A stretch of DNA of 64,000 nt from Flammeovirgaceae bacterium UBA5585 (GCA_002425185.1 DILT01000010.1:372001-436000); one strand, 5' to 3'. Shown: positions 36,504-46,657, counted from the stretch's first letter. Translations and numbers: made by a program. Notes: a model not told the origin generated them from the letters alone.

Positions 36504-36728
36504 CTAAAATTTATCCGGAATTTGGATAACCCGCAGTACTACTTCGTGCGGGTCGCCATCTTTATCCAATAAGCTGAATTTCACGGAAGGGTTATCGCGA
36601 TTGAGTTGTGTTTCCACATTTACAATTTGATTGTCCTGCAAGTGCTTTTCCAGTTCTTTTTGAAGAATGAACAGGGCATTTGCAAAATCTACCTCAAGGG
36701 GACTGGGGTTGTAGGTTGATGTTTTCAT
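36504..36728 (-). CDS. Small conserved-looking hypothetical protein
   Basis: 74 residues, soluble, beginning MKTSTYNPSPLEVDFANAL, with an amphipathic helix (about 15-35) and a beta-rich second half (VKFSLLDKDGDPHEVVLRVIQ). I do not recognise a family. Codon use matches neighbouring real genes, the opposite strand has no competing frame, and it lies on the same strand 70 bases downstream of fabH. Function unknown. Confidence 0.65.
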   Translation of the reverse strand: MKTSTYNPSPLEVDFANALFILQKELEKHLQDNQIVNVETQLNRDNPSVKFSLLDKDGDPHEVVLRVIQIPDKF

Positions 36729-36799
36729 GGGGTTGTTTCAGATCAGCATTCAAAAATCAATTCGATAGTTAAAGCATATTGAATTGAAGCTTGAATAGG

Positions 36800-37798
36800 T
36801 TACCACCGGATTAAGGCAGAGGCCCAGGTAAAACCACTGCCAAATGCGGCTAAACAAATTACGTCATTTTCTTTGATTTTACCTTCTGCCCAGGCTTCAC
36901 TCATGGCAATGGGTATGGATGCTGCGGTGGTGTTGCCATACCGCATAATGTTGTTGTACACCTTTTCCGGACTAAGCTCCATTTTTTCCTGTATGTACTG
37001 GCTGATGCGCAGGTTGGCCTGGTGTGGTACCAAAAGGCTTATATCCTCTTTTGTCATGTGGTTAGCGGCTAACGCCTCTTTAATGACTTCCATAAACCGC
37101 ACCACCGCATGTTTGAAAACCTGGTTGCCATTCATAACCACTTTATAGTGCGTAGTATCAAGAATTTGCTCAGGCTGGCGCTCTTCACGCGGCCGGCTGC
37201 TGCCTGGGTCACGAACGTAAAGTTCCTCCGCAAATCGCCCGTCCGAATGCAGGTGTGTGGAGAGTATTCCGGGTTTATCAGAAGGTTGAAGAATGGCTGC
37301 GCCTGCTCCATCGGCAAAGATTACCGCGGTATTGCGGCCCCGTGTACTTAAATCAATTGCGGTCGATTGTATTTCAGCGCCAACCACCAAAATAGTTTTG
37401 TACATACCTGATTTTATAAACTGATCGGCAACGGAGAGCGCATAAATAAATCCCGAACACGCATTACGAATATCCAGTGCTCCTATGCTTTCGAGTCCAA
37501 GTTCGCGTTGCAACAATACGCCTGACCCGGGAAAGAAATAGTCAGGGGTAATGGTGGCGAATACAATAAACTCAATATCCTTTTCTTTCAGGCCGGCTCG
37601 TTCCAAGGCGATCCGGCTGGCCTTTGCCGCCATGTTGGCCACTGTGTCCTTTGCGGGATCAACCCACCTTCGTTCACTAATGCCGGTTCGCTCCATGATC
37701 CACTCGTTGCTGGTGTCCATAATGGAGGATAGATACGCATTGGTGATTACTTTTTCAGGTACGTGATGGCCGAGGCCGACAATTTTTGAATGCTGCAT
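36800..37798 (-). CDS. fabH: 3-oxoacyl-ACP synthase III (FabH)
   Basis: 332 residues of a thiolase-fold ketosynthase. The complete FabH triad is present: Cys114 in DIRNACSGF, His259 in VPHQANLRI and Asn289 in RYGNTTAAS, with the N-terminal TGISERRWVD segment. It starts fatty acid synthesis by condensing acetyl- or branched acyl-CoA with malonyl-ACP. No other fab genes (plsX, rpmF) are adjacent, so this may be one of several KAS III copies. Branched primer use is common in the phylum but not shown here. Confidence 0.94.
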   Translation of the reverse strand: MQHSKIVGLGHHVPEKVITNAYLSSIMDTSNEWIMERTGISERRWVDPAKDTVANMAAKASRIALERAGLKEKDIEFIVFATITPDYFFPGSGVLLQRELGLESIGALDIRNACSGFIYALSVADQFIKSGMYKTILVVGAEIQSTAIDLSTRGRNTAVIFADGAGAAILQPSDKPGILSTHLHSDGRFAEELYVRDPGSSRPREERQPEQILDTTHYKVVMNGNQVFKHAVVRFMEVIKEALAANHMTKEDISLLVPHQANLRISQYIQEKMELSPEKVYNNIMRYGNTTAASIPIAMSEAWAEGKIKENDVICLAAFGSGFTWASALIRW

Positions 37799-37963
37799 AG
37801 ATAGCCGGTTAAACGCGGCCGAAGTTAAGGAAATGTTATGTAAACCTAATGGGTGTTAGGGATAAAGTTAATAGGTGGTTTACGTGTTCTTAGTGTTATA
37901 CGCTGCATGTTTCGAGTAACGCATGCGAACCCGAAGCTGGAAGCTTATGGCTTGAGGCTATCC

Positions 37964-38386
37964 CTAATAGGCACTAAATCCCTTTTCAATAAAGGCAAAG
38001 AATCCATGCTTAAACTCGGCAAATACTTTGGCAAAGGCCGATACTTCTTCGATAATACCGGCATGATCCTTAAAGTATTCTGTATCAGATTCGTTTAGTT
38101 CCTTCAGCATGACGGCCAGTTGTTTTTCATGGTCTTTCAGTTTTTTGCGCAAAAGATCAACCAATTCGCCATTGTAATAGGTAATCAGGTGCTGGTAATG
38201 ATCAACTTGTTTCTTGAAGTCCACATGATCCATTTTGGGTGAATGCTGGTCTAGCAGATTTTGAAAGAATGTCAATTCACGTTTCCACAGTTCGGTAGCT
38301 GAAATCCATTCAACACTTTCGCGGTGCATGGCGATTAAGCTGGGTTGCAGTATGTACTTTCCGGTTGCTCCTGTTACTGAAATCAT
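37964..38386 (-). CDS. Helical hypothetical protein
   Basis: 140 residues, mostly helical, with repeated charged heptad-like stretches (KKQVDHYQHLITYYNGELVDLLRKK and the following KDHEKQLAVMLKELN segment) typical of a coiled coil or helical bundle. His and Glu residues are frequent (HSPKMDHVDF, YQHL), but no hemerythrin pattern is complete. No signal peptide. The sequence upstream of its start is AT-rich. It lies 165 bases from fabH on the same strand. I cannot name a family. Confidence 0.65.
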   Translation of the reverse strand: MISVTGATGKYILQPSLIAMHRESVEWISATELWKRELTFFQNLLDQHSPKMDHVDFKKQVDHYQHLITYYNGELVDLLRKKLKDHEKQLAVMLKELNESDTEYFKDHAGIIEEVSAFAKVFAEFKHGFFAFIEKGFSAY

Positions 38387-38562
38387 GGCTGTATAAATTT
38401 TAGTTATCGATTAACTAAAAGTGTGTTCATTTCTGCACTATCGGTATGATGACAGTCAGTTTAATAACCTGATATAAATCATAAACGATAAAGTTTTTCC
38501 TGAAAAAAAGAATCCCTGTAAAAGCTGAGCCTGTTCGAATTTTTGAACCTGACATAGAATTT

Positions 38563-41500
38563 CTACTTTCTTTCCACCACTTTCACATTATCCTCGGGTA
38601 TGCGGTCAATCAGCTTATTGTAAGGATCAATACCCGCTTTAACAGGTTTCTGATCTACCGTAAATTCCAGCGTGTGTTCTCCCGGGGTAAGCCAGTGTTT
38701 CTTCAGGTACAATGGTGTTTTCTGTGTCATGCCTTTATCATTCTTACCATCTTCAGCAAAAATGCCGATCTCAATGAGGTCTTTGCCCTGACCTTCGCTT
38801 ATATCACGACCAGCACTGTCGTAGTATATTTTCTTCGTTTGCACGGTAAGGTTCACCTTGAACTTATTTTTAGCGAGTTCTTCATAAGTAGCCTTGGTTA
38901 CCCTGTTCTCGTACAGCGTAATTTTCTCGAATGAATCCTGCAGGTAGTACTGAAGTGAATCGGGTGTTACTTCTTTAATGTAACTGTACCATTCATTAGA
39001 GGTTGCAAATGGAGGATTCTGCCGGAAGGCAGCTGTGTCAATAAACTTTTTGAAGCCACTGTTTAACTTCTCCTCACCGATGTAATCCTGCAGGGCATAT
39101 AAAACCAACGATCCTTTGTCGTACCACACGTACGCGCGCGAATCATTGTTTAATAAGGTTTCTTCAAACTTGCTTTCGCTGCTACGGCCACGCAGGTACC
39201 GGTCGAGCGAATACTTTAGCCGATTCTGCATGACGTCTTTTCCATATTCATGATCAAGCACCATCAACGCTGAATATTCGGCCATGGATTCGGAAATCTG
39301 GTTAGCCCCTCGTGTGAAGCTTGGCGTAACCTGATGCCCCCACCACTGGTGGGCCACTTCGTGAGCCGTTACATAAAAGACGTAATCGGTTTTGTTGGGG
39401 TCGCTGAAATCAGCAGCCCAGCCGAAACTTTCGGAGTAGGGGACGGTGTTGGGAAAAGACTGCGCAAAGCTTGCGTACCTAGGGAATTCAAGTATACGCA
39501 TCTGCGTGTATTGATAAGGACTAAAATTTTTGGAGAAATAATCCAGTGATGCTTTTACTGATGTAACAAACCGGTCGAGGTTATAGGTATGGGTTGGATG
39601 GTGAAATATTTCAATGTTTACTTCTTCATTATTATCAACTTTCCAAACATCGCGCAACACAGCATAACGGGCCGATGAGAAATTGGCGAACAAATCCATT
39701 TCTGAATTCATTTTGTAGTGATAATATTTACGGCCATTTTCTTCCCATTCTTTTTCCAGATAACCCGGAGCAACTGCCAGTTGATCTGCTGACGTGCTTA
39801 CCGTAGCCTCAAAGGTTACATAGTCGGCATCATTGTTAAACAGCAGTGTGCTTAAACCGTATGGATCATCCTGTGGCGGTGCAGAATAATCTTTCTTTGG
39901 CAGTCCATGTTTTTTGCGCTCTTTGTCACTGTTTATTTTATCGCCTGAATAGCCAAAGCTGGGAAAGATCCTCAGGTCGAAGAATGTGCCATTGTATACC
40001 ATTAATCGGCCAAGGCCATTGTTTGGAAATCCTTTGTAACGGGCATCAACCTGTACTTCCATCAAAAGCGTATCTCCCGGTTGCATTGTTTTTGGCAGCA
40101 GATAGAAATAAATCGAGTTTGTTTTATCTTCAAATACCCTTTGCAGATCCGTGCCATCAATACGCAGCATTTCTATGGTCATATCGCTACCGTGTTCAAG
40201 CATCAGCGAGTCGATTGGATGATTTGTTTTGTTTACAAGCACGAATTTACCGTAGGCACGTGCAGCACGTTCTTCAGGGTAAAGATCCATGTTAATCTTG
40301 AGGTCTGTTACTTTTGGCTGGGCAAGGAATTCATACTTCTTATATTTCTTTTCAAACTCAACCCCGATTTTAATACTCTCCTTATTGGTCCGATACGTAT
40401 TGAGCACACTTACGTTATAGTAGATGAATGCTCCGGATCCCAACCAAAGTAAAGTGAAAAAGGTTAGGAATACCGCGGATGTTCCTGAGAAACGCTGCTT
40501 CATCAATTTTAACCGCGCCTTAAAACCGGTTTCTGACCCACGGTTCCAAAATAAGTTTCCGATGATGAGGAAAATTATACCCAGACTTAGCCAATACACA
40601 TTAAACCACGTTAGTGGCTCAAGAAAATGCCCAAAGCCATTCATGTCTGATACGCGGTAGCCGGGAGTATAACTGTAGAAGAAGAGATTATAGTCAAGCT
40701 CTGCAAAATTCCGCAAGCCAAACATGGCCACCCATATACCAATAGACACCACATGGCCCATGAATTTATTGTTGACCAGTATGTGAACAATGAAAGCCAG
40801 CATCACCAGCTGCAGGTATTCGGGAAGTTCAATCAGGTACAAATCGGTAAAGTACATGCTGAACTGAAAATTGAAATACCCTTTGATGATTTGATTCAAG
40901 ACGCCACAAACCAGTACCAGGTTAACCAACACAAAGCTCACCAAAGCCAGCGAAAGAAACTTCGATCCGTACACGACCCAGTTGGGTATAGGCAACGCAT
41001 CAGCAATGTTTGAATAGTGTGCTGCTTTGTCGCGATGAACAACTTCACCTGTGTAAAAGATAATGATGATGAAAACAAAAATGATGTAGTTGAAGTCCTT
41101 AACCTCCAGCATGTAATATGTGAGGGGTAACGAAGGAGTGCCAAAGGTGATATCGCCAAACCAACCGTCTAAAAAGAGGAACAACACACCGGCCAGCAGT
41201 ATGGCAATGAAGTAGAAGTCTTTTGTGATATTCCTGAATTCCAAAAAGGCAAGTCGGAATAATTTCTTGATGAATATGGATTGCGAATACGCTTTTTGAA
41301 CAACAGGCAAGTCGGCCAATGAGCGCATCTTTTTTTCATCACGCTCCTCTGTTTTCCTGGCGCCTCCTAATGAAACTTCCAACAAACTTTTGAAAGAGAA
41401 ACGGAAATACGTAAAAGCAAACAAGGCTAAACTAAAACCGATCCACACAATGCGGTTGATTAAGAAGTTCCCTTGCAGCGGTATTAATAAATTATTTTGT

Positions 41501-42183
41501 TCGTAGGGTGTCCAGTATTTGGTTGCGTTTTGATAGGTGGTGAAGGCAAATGGATCAAGTATATCCACCAGGTTTTTATTGTCCAGGTCTTGCGATAAGG
41601 TTACCGCCACCAGGTAACCAATAAAAAGCAAAACACTGGCCACGTAGGTTGATAATATTTTTCGCGTAAGCGCTACCAATGCAAAAAATATGGTGCCCGC
41701 AAAGAAAATGTTTGGTAGTGTAATAACCAGAAGCGGGTACAAGTAATGCGACAACACAAAAGGCCCTGAACGTTCAGGCTCAACTTCACCGGTTAACAGC
41801 CCGAGCGGTTCACCTACCCATAAGCCAAAAATGAATCCTGTGCATACCAGAAAAAGGATCGCGAACGATCCCAGGTAGCGTCCCATGAAATAAGCTTTTT
41901 CACGAATGGGGTAGGTGAAAAAATAATCTTTTGTTTGGTATTCCAAATCGCGATAGATGGGCACGCCCATAATGGCCGAGGCTATAAGGATTTGAAAAAT
42001 GCTCATGATGGCGAGCATGGTGGCAATGGCGTGCGGTGAGTTGACAAACGTTTTTTCAGAGGCTGGCCCGCTGCCGTAAATACCTACTGTAAACGCAAAT
42101 AAAAAGAGAATACCGAAGTAAGCCCATGTGGCCGGGCGCTTTAAACGGTATTTTAGTTCGAATAGAAATATGGAAAGAAACAT
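38563..42183 (-). CDS. ABC transporter permease fused to M1 aminopeptidase
   Basis: 1206 residues. The first half (about 1-590) holds about 12 membrane segments of two ABC-2-like permease units, beginning FLFELKYRLKRPATW. The second half (about 640-1190) is a gluzincin M1 peptidase with the zinc motif HEVAHQWWGH (near residues 938-947) and the distal Glu in SESMAEYSALM, preceded by a beta-sandwich domain. The ATPase gene lies 27 bases upstream and should power it. This fusion is a recurrent Bacteroidota architecture; it may couple peptide cleavage at the outer face of the inner membrane with export or uptake, but no reaction is proven. Confidence 0.93.
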   Translation of the reverse strand: MFLSIFLFELKYRLKRPATWAYFGILFLFAFTVGIYGSGPASEKTFVNSPHAIATMLAIMSIFQILIASAIMGVPIYRDLEYQTKDYFFTYPIREKAYFMGRYLGSFAILFLVCTGFIFGLWVGEPLGLLTGEVEPERSGPFVLSHYLYPLLVITLPNIFFAGTIFFALVALTRKILSTYVASVLLFIGYLVAVTLSQDLDNKNLVDILDPFAFTTYQNATKYWTPYEQNNLLIPLQGNFLINRIVWIGFSLALFAFTYFRFSFKSLLEVSLGGARKTEERDEKKMRSLADLPVVQKAYSQSIFIKKLFRLAFLEFRNITKDFYFIAILLAGVLFLFLDGWFGDITFGTPSLPLTYYMLEVKDFNYIIFVFIIIIFYTGEVVHRDKAAHYSNIADALPIPNWVVYGSKFLSLALVSFVLVNLVLVCGVLNQIIKGYFNFQFSMYFTDLYLIELPEYLQLVMLAFIVHILVNNKFMGHVVSIGIWVAMFGLRNFAELDYNLFFYSYTPGYRVSDMNGFGHFLEPLTWFNVYWLSLGIIFLIIGNLFWNRGSETGFKARLKLMKQRFSGTSAVFLTFFTLLWLGSGAFIYYNVSVLNTYRTNKESIKIGVEFEKKYKKYEFLAQPKVTDLKINMDLYPEERAARAYGKFVLVNKTNHPIDSLMLEHGSDMTIEMLRIDGTDLQRVFEDKTNSIYFYLLPKTMQPGDTLLMEVQVDARYKGFPNNGLGRLMVYNGTFFDLRIFPSFGYSGDKINSDKERKKHGLPKKDYSAPPQDDPYGLSTLLFNNDADYVTFEATVSTSADQLAVAPGYLEKEWEENGRKYYHYKMNSEMDLFANFSSARYAVLRDVWKVDNNEEVNIEIFHHPTHTYNLDRFVTSVKASLDYFSKNFSPYQYTQMRILEFPRYASFAQSFPNTVPYSESFGWAADFSDPNKTDYVFYVTAHEVAHQWWGHQVTPSFTRGANQISESMAEYSALMVLDHEYGKDVMQNRLKYSLDRYLRGRSSESKFEETLLNNDSRAYVWYDKGSLVLYALQDYIGEEKLNSGFKKFIDTAAFRQNPPFATSNEWYSYIKEVTPDSLQYYLQDSFEKITLYENRVTKATYEELAKNKFKVNLTVQTKKIYYDSAGRDISEGQGKDLIEIGIFAEDGKNDKGMTQKTPLYLKKHWLTPGEHTLEFTVDQKPVKAGIDPYNKLIDRIPEDNVKVVERK

Positions 42184-42210
42184 GTCTGAATGATTTTAGT
42201 GAAGTGATGA

Positions 42211-43098
42211 TTAAACAGTAACAACATCCATCCGCTCCGAAATTTTGGAGAAGTAGACATCTTCAAGTCCGGCTTCTACCGGTTTGAAGCTTTCATTGGG
42301 TTGTACATCACTCACAACATGTATTTGTGTTTTGCCGGCCTTTAATTGCGTGGAAATTACTTGGAAAGAATTCCGGTATACATTCATTTCACTCTTCTCA
42401 ATCGACTTTGACCAGATTTTTCCCTGCATGGAATCTACCAATGTGTTGGGATTGCCCTGCGCAATTACTTCACCCAGGCAAATAATGGCCATATCGTTAC
42501 AGAGGTTGGTAACATCTTCTACGATGTGTGTTGAAAGAATAACGATAGTATTCTCGCCAATTTCACTTAATAAATTATAGAACCGGTTGCGTTCCGCAGG
42601 ATCAAGTCCGGCTGTTGGTTCGTCAACAATTATCAGTTTGGGATTTCCGATAAGGGCCTGGGCCACACCAAAGCGTTGCTTCATACCTCCTGAAAAGGTA
42701 CCCAGGTTTTTGCTTTTAACGTGCGCGAGGTTAACCCGATCCAGTAAAGTGGACACGATTTCTTTTCGTTGCTTTTTATCCACGATGCCTTTCAGATCGG
42801 CAATATGATCGAGCATGGTTTCGGCAGTAACTTTTGGGTATACGCCAAACTCTTGCGGTAAGTAGCCTAGTATTTTCCGCACTTCATGCTTATCGCGAAG
42901 CACATCCAGATTACCCAAGGTTATGGAACCAGAGTCGGCATCTTGCAACGTAGCGATGGTGCGCATGAGCGATGATTTACCGGCACCGTTGGGGCCGAGC
43001 AGACCATACATACCTTGGTTGATGGTGAGTGAAACATTTTTGAGGGCCTGCACTCCGTTGGAGTACGTTTTACTTAGGTTTTGGATGACAAGCTGCAT
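42211..43098 (-). CDS. ABC transporter ATP-binding protein
   Basis: 295 residues. Walker A GPNGAGKSS (35-43), Q-loop in GYLPQEFGVYP, signature LGTFSGGMKQR, Walker B LIIVDEPTAGLD and switch His in VILSTHIVED are all intact, followed by a DrrA/CcmA-like C-terminal tail of about 80 residues. It belongs to the ABC-2 drug and antibiotic export class. The permease-peptidase fusion gene follows 27 bases downstream, so the two make one transporter. Confidence 0.95.
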   Translation of the reverse strand: MQLVIQNLSKTYSNGVQALKNVSLTINQGMYGLLGPNGAGKSSLMRTIATLQDADSGSITLGNLDVLRDKHEVRKILGYLPQEFGVYPKVTAETMLDHIADLKGIVDKKQRKEIVSTLLDRVNLAHVKSKNLGTFSGGMKQRFGVAQALIGNPKLIIVDEPTAGLDPAERNRFYNLLSEIGENTIVILSTHIVEDVTNLCNDMAIICLGEVIAQGNPNTLVDSMQGKIWSKSIEKSEMNVYRNSFQVISTQLKAGKTQIHVVSDVQPNESFKPVEAGLEDVYFSKISERMDVVTV

Positions 43099-43228
43099 GC
43101 GGGATTGGGTTTGTTTGCGTTGAGACGCTTAAGATAGAAAAAGGTTGCGCTATGCCCAAAGAAAATGGTATTGAAACCATAGCCTGAATGACTGAGTCGC
43201 GTACTCCTATATACCAGTATAATTTGTG

Positions 43229-43284
43229 CTTTAGTGTTTTTGTGGCGCAGTAGGATATACTTTTTAGCCACTAAAACACCAAAG
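43229..43284. repeat. Imperfect inverted repeat, CTTTnGTGTTTTnGTGGC family
   Basis: Arms at 43229-43246 and 43267-43284 pair at 16 of 18 positions around a 20-base loop. It lies downstream of leuS on the minus strand, between leuS and the ABC ATPase gene. It may serve as a transcript end for leuS; its sequence type is a further intergenic repeat family in this window. Confidence 0.65.
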
Positions 43285-43311
43285 AACTAAATACTATCCC
43301 TATTGGATTTT

Positions 43312-46300
43312 TTAAACCACCACATTCACAATTTTACCCGGCACCACAATAACCTTCTTCGGTGGTTTGCCTTCCGTCCATTTATTCACCAACTCAGAAG
43401 CCAGCACCATTTTCTCAATGTCTTCCTTGGGCATATCGAGGGCGAATTCCATTTTGGTGCGCACCTTGCCGTTGATGGATATGGGATATTCGAATGAACT
43501 CTCTTTCAGGTATTCTTCATTCCAGTTGGGGAACTGAGCTTTAAGTACCGTATCACTATGCCCAAGTTTTTCCCATAACTCTTCAGCAAGGTGAGGGGCG
43601 TAAGGGGAGAGGGCAATGACAAGCGACTCCAGAATTCCTTTCTTGTTGCATTTTAATGTGCTCAACTCATTTACGCATATCATGAATTCACTTACCGTGG
43701 TGTTAAATGAAAAGTTGTTAATATCCTGCTCCACTTTTCTTAACGTTTTGTGAAGCACTTTTAACTCTTCGCGGGTAGGTGCTGCATCACTCACGTTCAA
43801 GTTACCTTGTGTATCGTGAAACAGGTTCCAGAACTTTCGTAAAAATTTAAACACGCCATCAATGCCGTTTGTGTTCCAGGGCTTGCTCAACTCCAGCGGA
43901 CCAAGAAACATTTCGTACAGGCGAAGGGTGTCAGCACCATAGTTATCGATGATATCATCAGGGTTGACAACGTTGTGTTTCGACTTGGACATTTTTTCAA
44001 CTTCGGAACCGCAGATGTATTTTCCGTTTTCCAGGATGAACTCCGCAGTTGAATAATCGGAACGCCAATTTTTAAAGCCTTCAATGTCGAGTACATCATT
44101 ATCCACAAGGGTTACATCTGCATGTAAAGCAGTTGTTTCGTATTCGTTTTTCAGATTCTTTGAAACAAACTTGTTGGTGCCATTTACTCTGTAAACAAAC
44201 TTAGATATGCCTTGTATATGCCCCTGATTAATCAACTTCTTAAACGGCTCCTCAGCGCTTACATACCCCAAATCTTTCAATGCCTTGCACCAGAAACGCG
44301 AGTACAACAAATGCCCTGTGGCATGTTCGCTGCCGCCCATGTACAGGTCAACATCCTGCCAGTAATCGATTTCCTTTTTGTCTGCAAAGGAAGTTGTATT
44401 TTTAGGGTCCATGTACCGGAACCAATACCAGCTTGAACCCGCCCAGCCGGGCATGGTGGTTAACTCGTAAGGGTAGGCCTCATCCCCCTGCCCTTTCTCC
44501 GCTGGAGAAGGGGAGGTGCGTGCGATGGAGGGTGCGCTGTATAATGAAGTTTTAATTGAAGAAATAACGTCTTGCAGATTGTTAATTACTTCGCTATTAG
44601 AAAAACGGATAACACTAAAACCTTCAGAGTTTAAAAATTCTGTTCTTGCTTGGTCATATTCTTTTGTCTTATTATGATAATCGCCATCAATTTCAATTAC
44701 TAATCGTTTATCAAGACAAACGAAATCAGCGATGAAAATCCCTATAGCATGCTGCCTTCTTATTTTATGCCCGAGTTTGCTATCCCGAACCTGGTTCCAA
44801 ATAATAGTCTCTGCTTCTGTTTGATTTTTTCTATTTTCTTTTGAAAACTCTTTCAGTAAATGCCAATATTTTTTTTCTGAGGTCTCATAGCCCCTCTCCC
44901 CCGGAGAGGGGTTGGGGCGAGGCTTGTAGTTCCAGTTCTTTGCCCGAGCCAACGGTGGCTCACCGGTTTCAGTTGGCTTGTATTCATCAATTTCAGGCAG
45001 GGTAATGGGCAAATCTTTTTCGTCAACCAGTTTCGGGATGCCATCATTAAAATAAACAGGGAAGGGCTCGCCCCAATAGCGCTGTCGGCCAAAAATAGCA
45101 TCGCGCATGCGGTAGTTCACCTTGCCTTTACCAATTCCTTTTTCTTCTACAAACTTTATCCCGGCTTCGATGGCTTCATCAACGGTAAGTCCGTTCATAA
45201 AACCCGAGTTGATGATCTTTGCATCCCAACTTACAAAAGCTTCTTCTTCAACACCGGGGCCTTCAACAACCTGCACAATCGGTAAATTAAAATGCTTGGC
45301 AAACCGGTGGTCGCGTTCATCATGACCGGGCACAGCCATGACTGCACCAGTTCCATAGCCTGCCAGCACATAATCCGAAATCCAAATGGGAATGCGTTCG
45401 TTGTTGAATGGATTGATCGCATACGCGCCTGTAAACGCTCCGCTTACGCGTTTCACTTCACTCATCCGTTCGCGCTCACTACGATTTTTTGCTACATCAA
45501 CATAAGCGTTAACTTCGTTACGTTGAGCTTCGGTGGTAATTTTGCCCACCAATTCATGCTCTGGTGCAAGCACCAGAAAGGTTGCTCCAAAAATGGTATC
45601 GATGCGGGTTGTAAATACTTCAATTTTGAATGCAGAATTTTGAATATTGAATTCCAGTTGTGCGCCTTTGCTCTTCCCAATCCAGTTTCGCTGCATCTCT
45701 TTCAGCGGCTCGGGCCAATCGATGGTATCCAGTCCTGCAAGCAGGCGCTCAGCATAAGCTGAAATGCGCATGCTCCATTGTAACATCTTTATCCGTTCAA
45801 CCGGGTAACCCCCGCGTTCGCTTACGCCATCTTTTACTTCATCGTTTGACAATACAGTGCCTAATGCGGCACACCAGTTCACCATGGTTTCGCTTTGGTA
45901 AGCTATGCGGTAGTGCTGTAAAAAGTTTTCTTTTTCTTTTTCATTGAAATGCTTCCATTGGTCTGCCGAAATGAATGGCGTATCCTCAGCGCAAGCGGCA
46001 TCAATATTTTTATTACCGTTCTTTTCCAGTTCGGTAATCAAGGTGGTAATTGGTTCAGTCTGTCCAAACTTACCCGACTTCTTATTATACCATGCATTGA
46101 ATAGTTGCATGAAAATCCATTGCGTCCATTTGTAGTAGGCAGGGTCGCAGGTTTGCACTTCCCGGCTCCAATCATATGAGAAGCCGATCTTGCGCAACTG
46201 ACGCTTATACGTTTCAATATTTTTAGCGGTGGTAACGGCAGGATGCTGCCCGGTTTGAATGGCGTATTGTTCTGCCGGAAGGCCAAAGGCATCAAAGCCC

Positions 46301-46539
46301 ATCGGGTGCAGTACGTTGAATCCTTTCAGGCGCTTGTACCGTGAAACAATGTCGGTGGCAATGTAGCCCAGCGGGTGCCCTACATGAAGACCGGCCCCGG
46401 AAGGGTAGGGAAACATATCCAGCACATAATACTTAGGTTTAGAAGGATCGGTCTCCACCCGGTATATGCCTTCCTTTTCCCATTTATCCTGCCATTTCTG
46501 CTCAATTCGTCTGATCTCTTCTTTGCTGTACTCGGCCAT
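43312..46539 (-). CDS. leuS: Leucyl-tRNA synthetase with in-frame DUF559 endonuclease insertion
   Basis: 1075 residues, about 150 more than bacterial LeuRS. Class I signatures are intact: [16 protein letters not shown] (HIGH-type motif at 52-55), the CP1 editing domain with [29 protein letters not shown], and KMSKSKHN near residue 850, followed by the anticodon-binding domain. Residues about 540-688 do not belong to the family: after ARAKNWNY comes [13 protein letters not shown], then a full DUF559 domain and [14 protein letters not shown], then LeuRS resumes at [11 protein letters not shown]. The reading frame is unbroken. It charges tRNA-Leu and should be essential, so the insert must be tolerated or removed after translation. 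It is flanked by the ABC ATPase gene and the divergent DUF5686 gene. Confidence 0.93.
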   Translation of the reverse strand: MAEYSKEEIRRIEQKWQDKWEKEGIYRVETDPSKPKYYVLDMFPYPSGAGLHVGHPLGYIATDIVSRYKRLKGFNVLHPMGFDAFGLPAEQYAIQTGQHPAVTTAKNIETYKRQLRKIGFSYDWSREVQTCDPAYYKWTQWIFMQLFNAWYNKKSGKFGQTEPITTLITELEKNGNKNIDAACAEDTPFISADQWKHFNEKEKENFLQHYRIAYQSETMVNWCAALGTVLSNDEVKDGVSERGGYPVERIKMLQWSMRISAYAERLLAGLDTIDWPEPLKEMQRNWIGKSKGAQLEFNIQNSAFKIEVFTTRIDTIFGATFLVLAPEHELVGKITTEAQRNEVNAYVDVAKNRSERERMSEVKRVSGAFTGAYAINPFNNERIPIWISDYVLAGYGTGAVMAVPGHDERDHRFAKHFNLPIVQVVEGPGVEEEAFVSWDAKIINSGFMNGLTVDEAIEAGIKFVEEKGIGKGKVNYRMRDAIFGRQRYWGEPFPVYFNDGIPKLVDEKDLPITLPEIDEYKPTETGEPPLARAKNWNYKPRPNPSPGERGYETSEKKYWHLLKEFSKENRKNQTEAETIIWNQVRDSKLGHKIRRQHAIGIFIADFVCLDKRLVIEIDGDYHNKTKEYDQARTEFLNSEGFSVIRFSNSEVINNLQDVISSIKTSLYSAPSIARTSPSPAEKGQGDEAYPYELTTMPGWAGSSWYWFRYMDPKNTTSFADKKEIDYWQDVDLYMGGSEHATGHLLYSRFWCKALKDLGYVSAEEPFKKLINQGHIQGISKFVYRVNGTNKFVSKNLKNEYETTALHADVTLVDNDVLDIEGFKNWRSDYSTAEFILENGKYICGSEVEKMSKSKHNVVNPDDIIDNYGADTLRLYEMFLGPLELSKPWNTNGIDGVFKFLRKFWNLFHDTQGNLNVSDAAPTREELKVLHKTLRKVEQDINNFSFNTTVSEFMICVNELSTLKCNKKGILESLVIALSPYAPHLAEELWEKLGHSDTVLKAQFPNWNEEYLKESSFEYPISINGKVRTKMEFALDMPKEDIEKMVLASELVNKWTEGKPPKKVIVVPGKIVNVVV
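44491..44513. repeat. Left-edge palindrome of the leuS insertion
   Basis: CCCTTTCTCC (44491-44500) and GGAGAAGGGG (44504-44513) pair with one mismatch over a 3-base loop. Together with the preceding CCTCATCCCCCTG it resembles one half of the intergenic repeat at 8832-8923. It is translated as [10 protein letters not shown]. Confidence 0.75.
44891..44911. repeat. Right-edge palindrome of the leuS insertion
   Basis: CCCCTCTCC (44891-44899) and GGAGAGGGG (44903-44911) are perfect arms over a CCC loop. Both arms are identical to those of the intergenic palindrome at 8885-8906, and both copies continue with nnGGGGYGAGG. It is translated as NPSPGERG. Confidence 0.85.
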
Positions 46540-46657
46540 TGCTTTGCGTTACTTGTGTTGGAACCCGCAAAAATAAGCCAATCCTGCAAATAGCACTATT
46601 TGAATACTAAGATTTGGAAACCTGTAATTTTTTTGCCTGACAGGATACTAAAGTCGT

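Larger units (their letters stand above)
44478..44922 (-). mobile_element. DUF559 endonuclease insertion element within leuS
   Basis: About 445 bases bounded by GC-rich palindromes, with outer ends CCTCATCCCC on the left and GGGGCGAGG on the right forming imperfect terminal inverted repeats. Between them is a DUF559 domain (Vsr-like PD-(D/E)XK fold): an N-terminal helix with [19 protein letters not shown], then [20 protein letters not shown], the active-site pair in [11 protein letters not shown], and [15 protein letters not shown]. All core motifs seem intact. The interior is more AT-rich than leuS. There is no separate start or stop codon: it is expressed only as part of LeuRS. Confidence 0.85.

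Noticed and set aside
37861..37963. Separate gene in the gap upstream of the helical protein
   Set aside because: No open frame with coding character; the region contains only repeat-like fragments.
43099..43311. tRNA or small RNA gene between leuS and the ABC ATPase
   Set aside because: No T-loop consensus or cloverleaf is apparent; the visible structure is the inverted repeat at 43229-43284.
44478..44922. Intein or homing-endonuclease intein within LeuRS
   Set aside because: No Cys/Ser/Thr nucleophile at the upstream junction, no His-Asn at the downstream one, and no Hint-domain blocks; the nuclease is DUF559, not LAGLIDADG or HNH.
44478..44922. Disrupted leuS pseudogene
   Set aside because: The frame is unbroken across the insert and all LeuRS motifs on both sides are intact; an essential gene without a second copy in view is unlikely to be dead.
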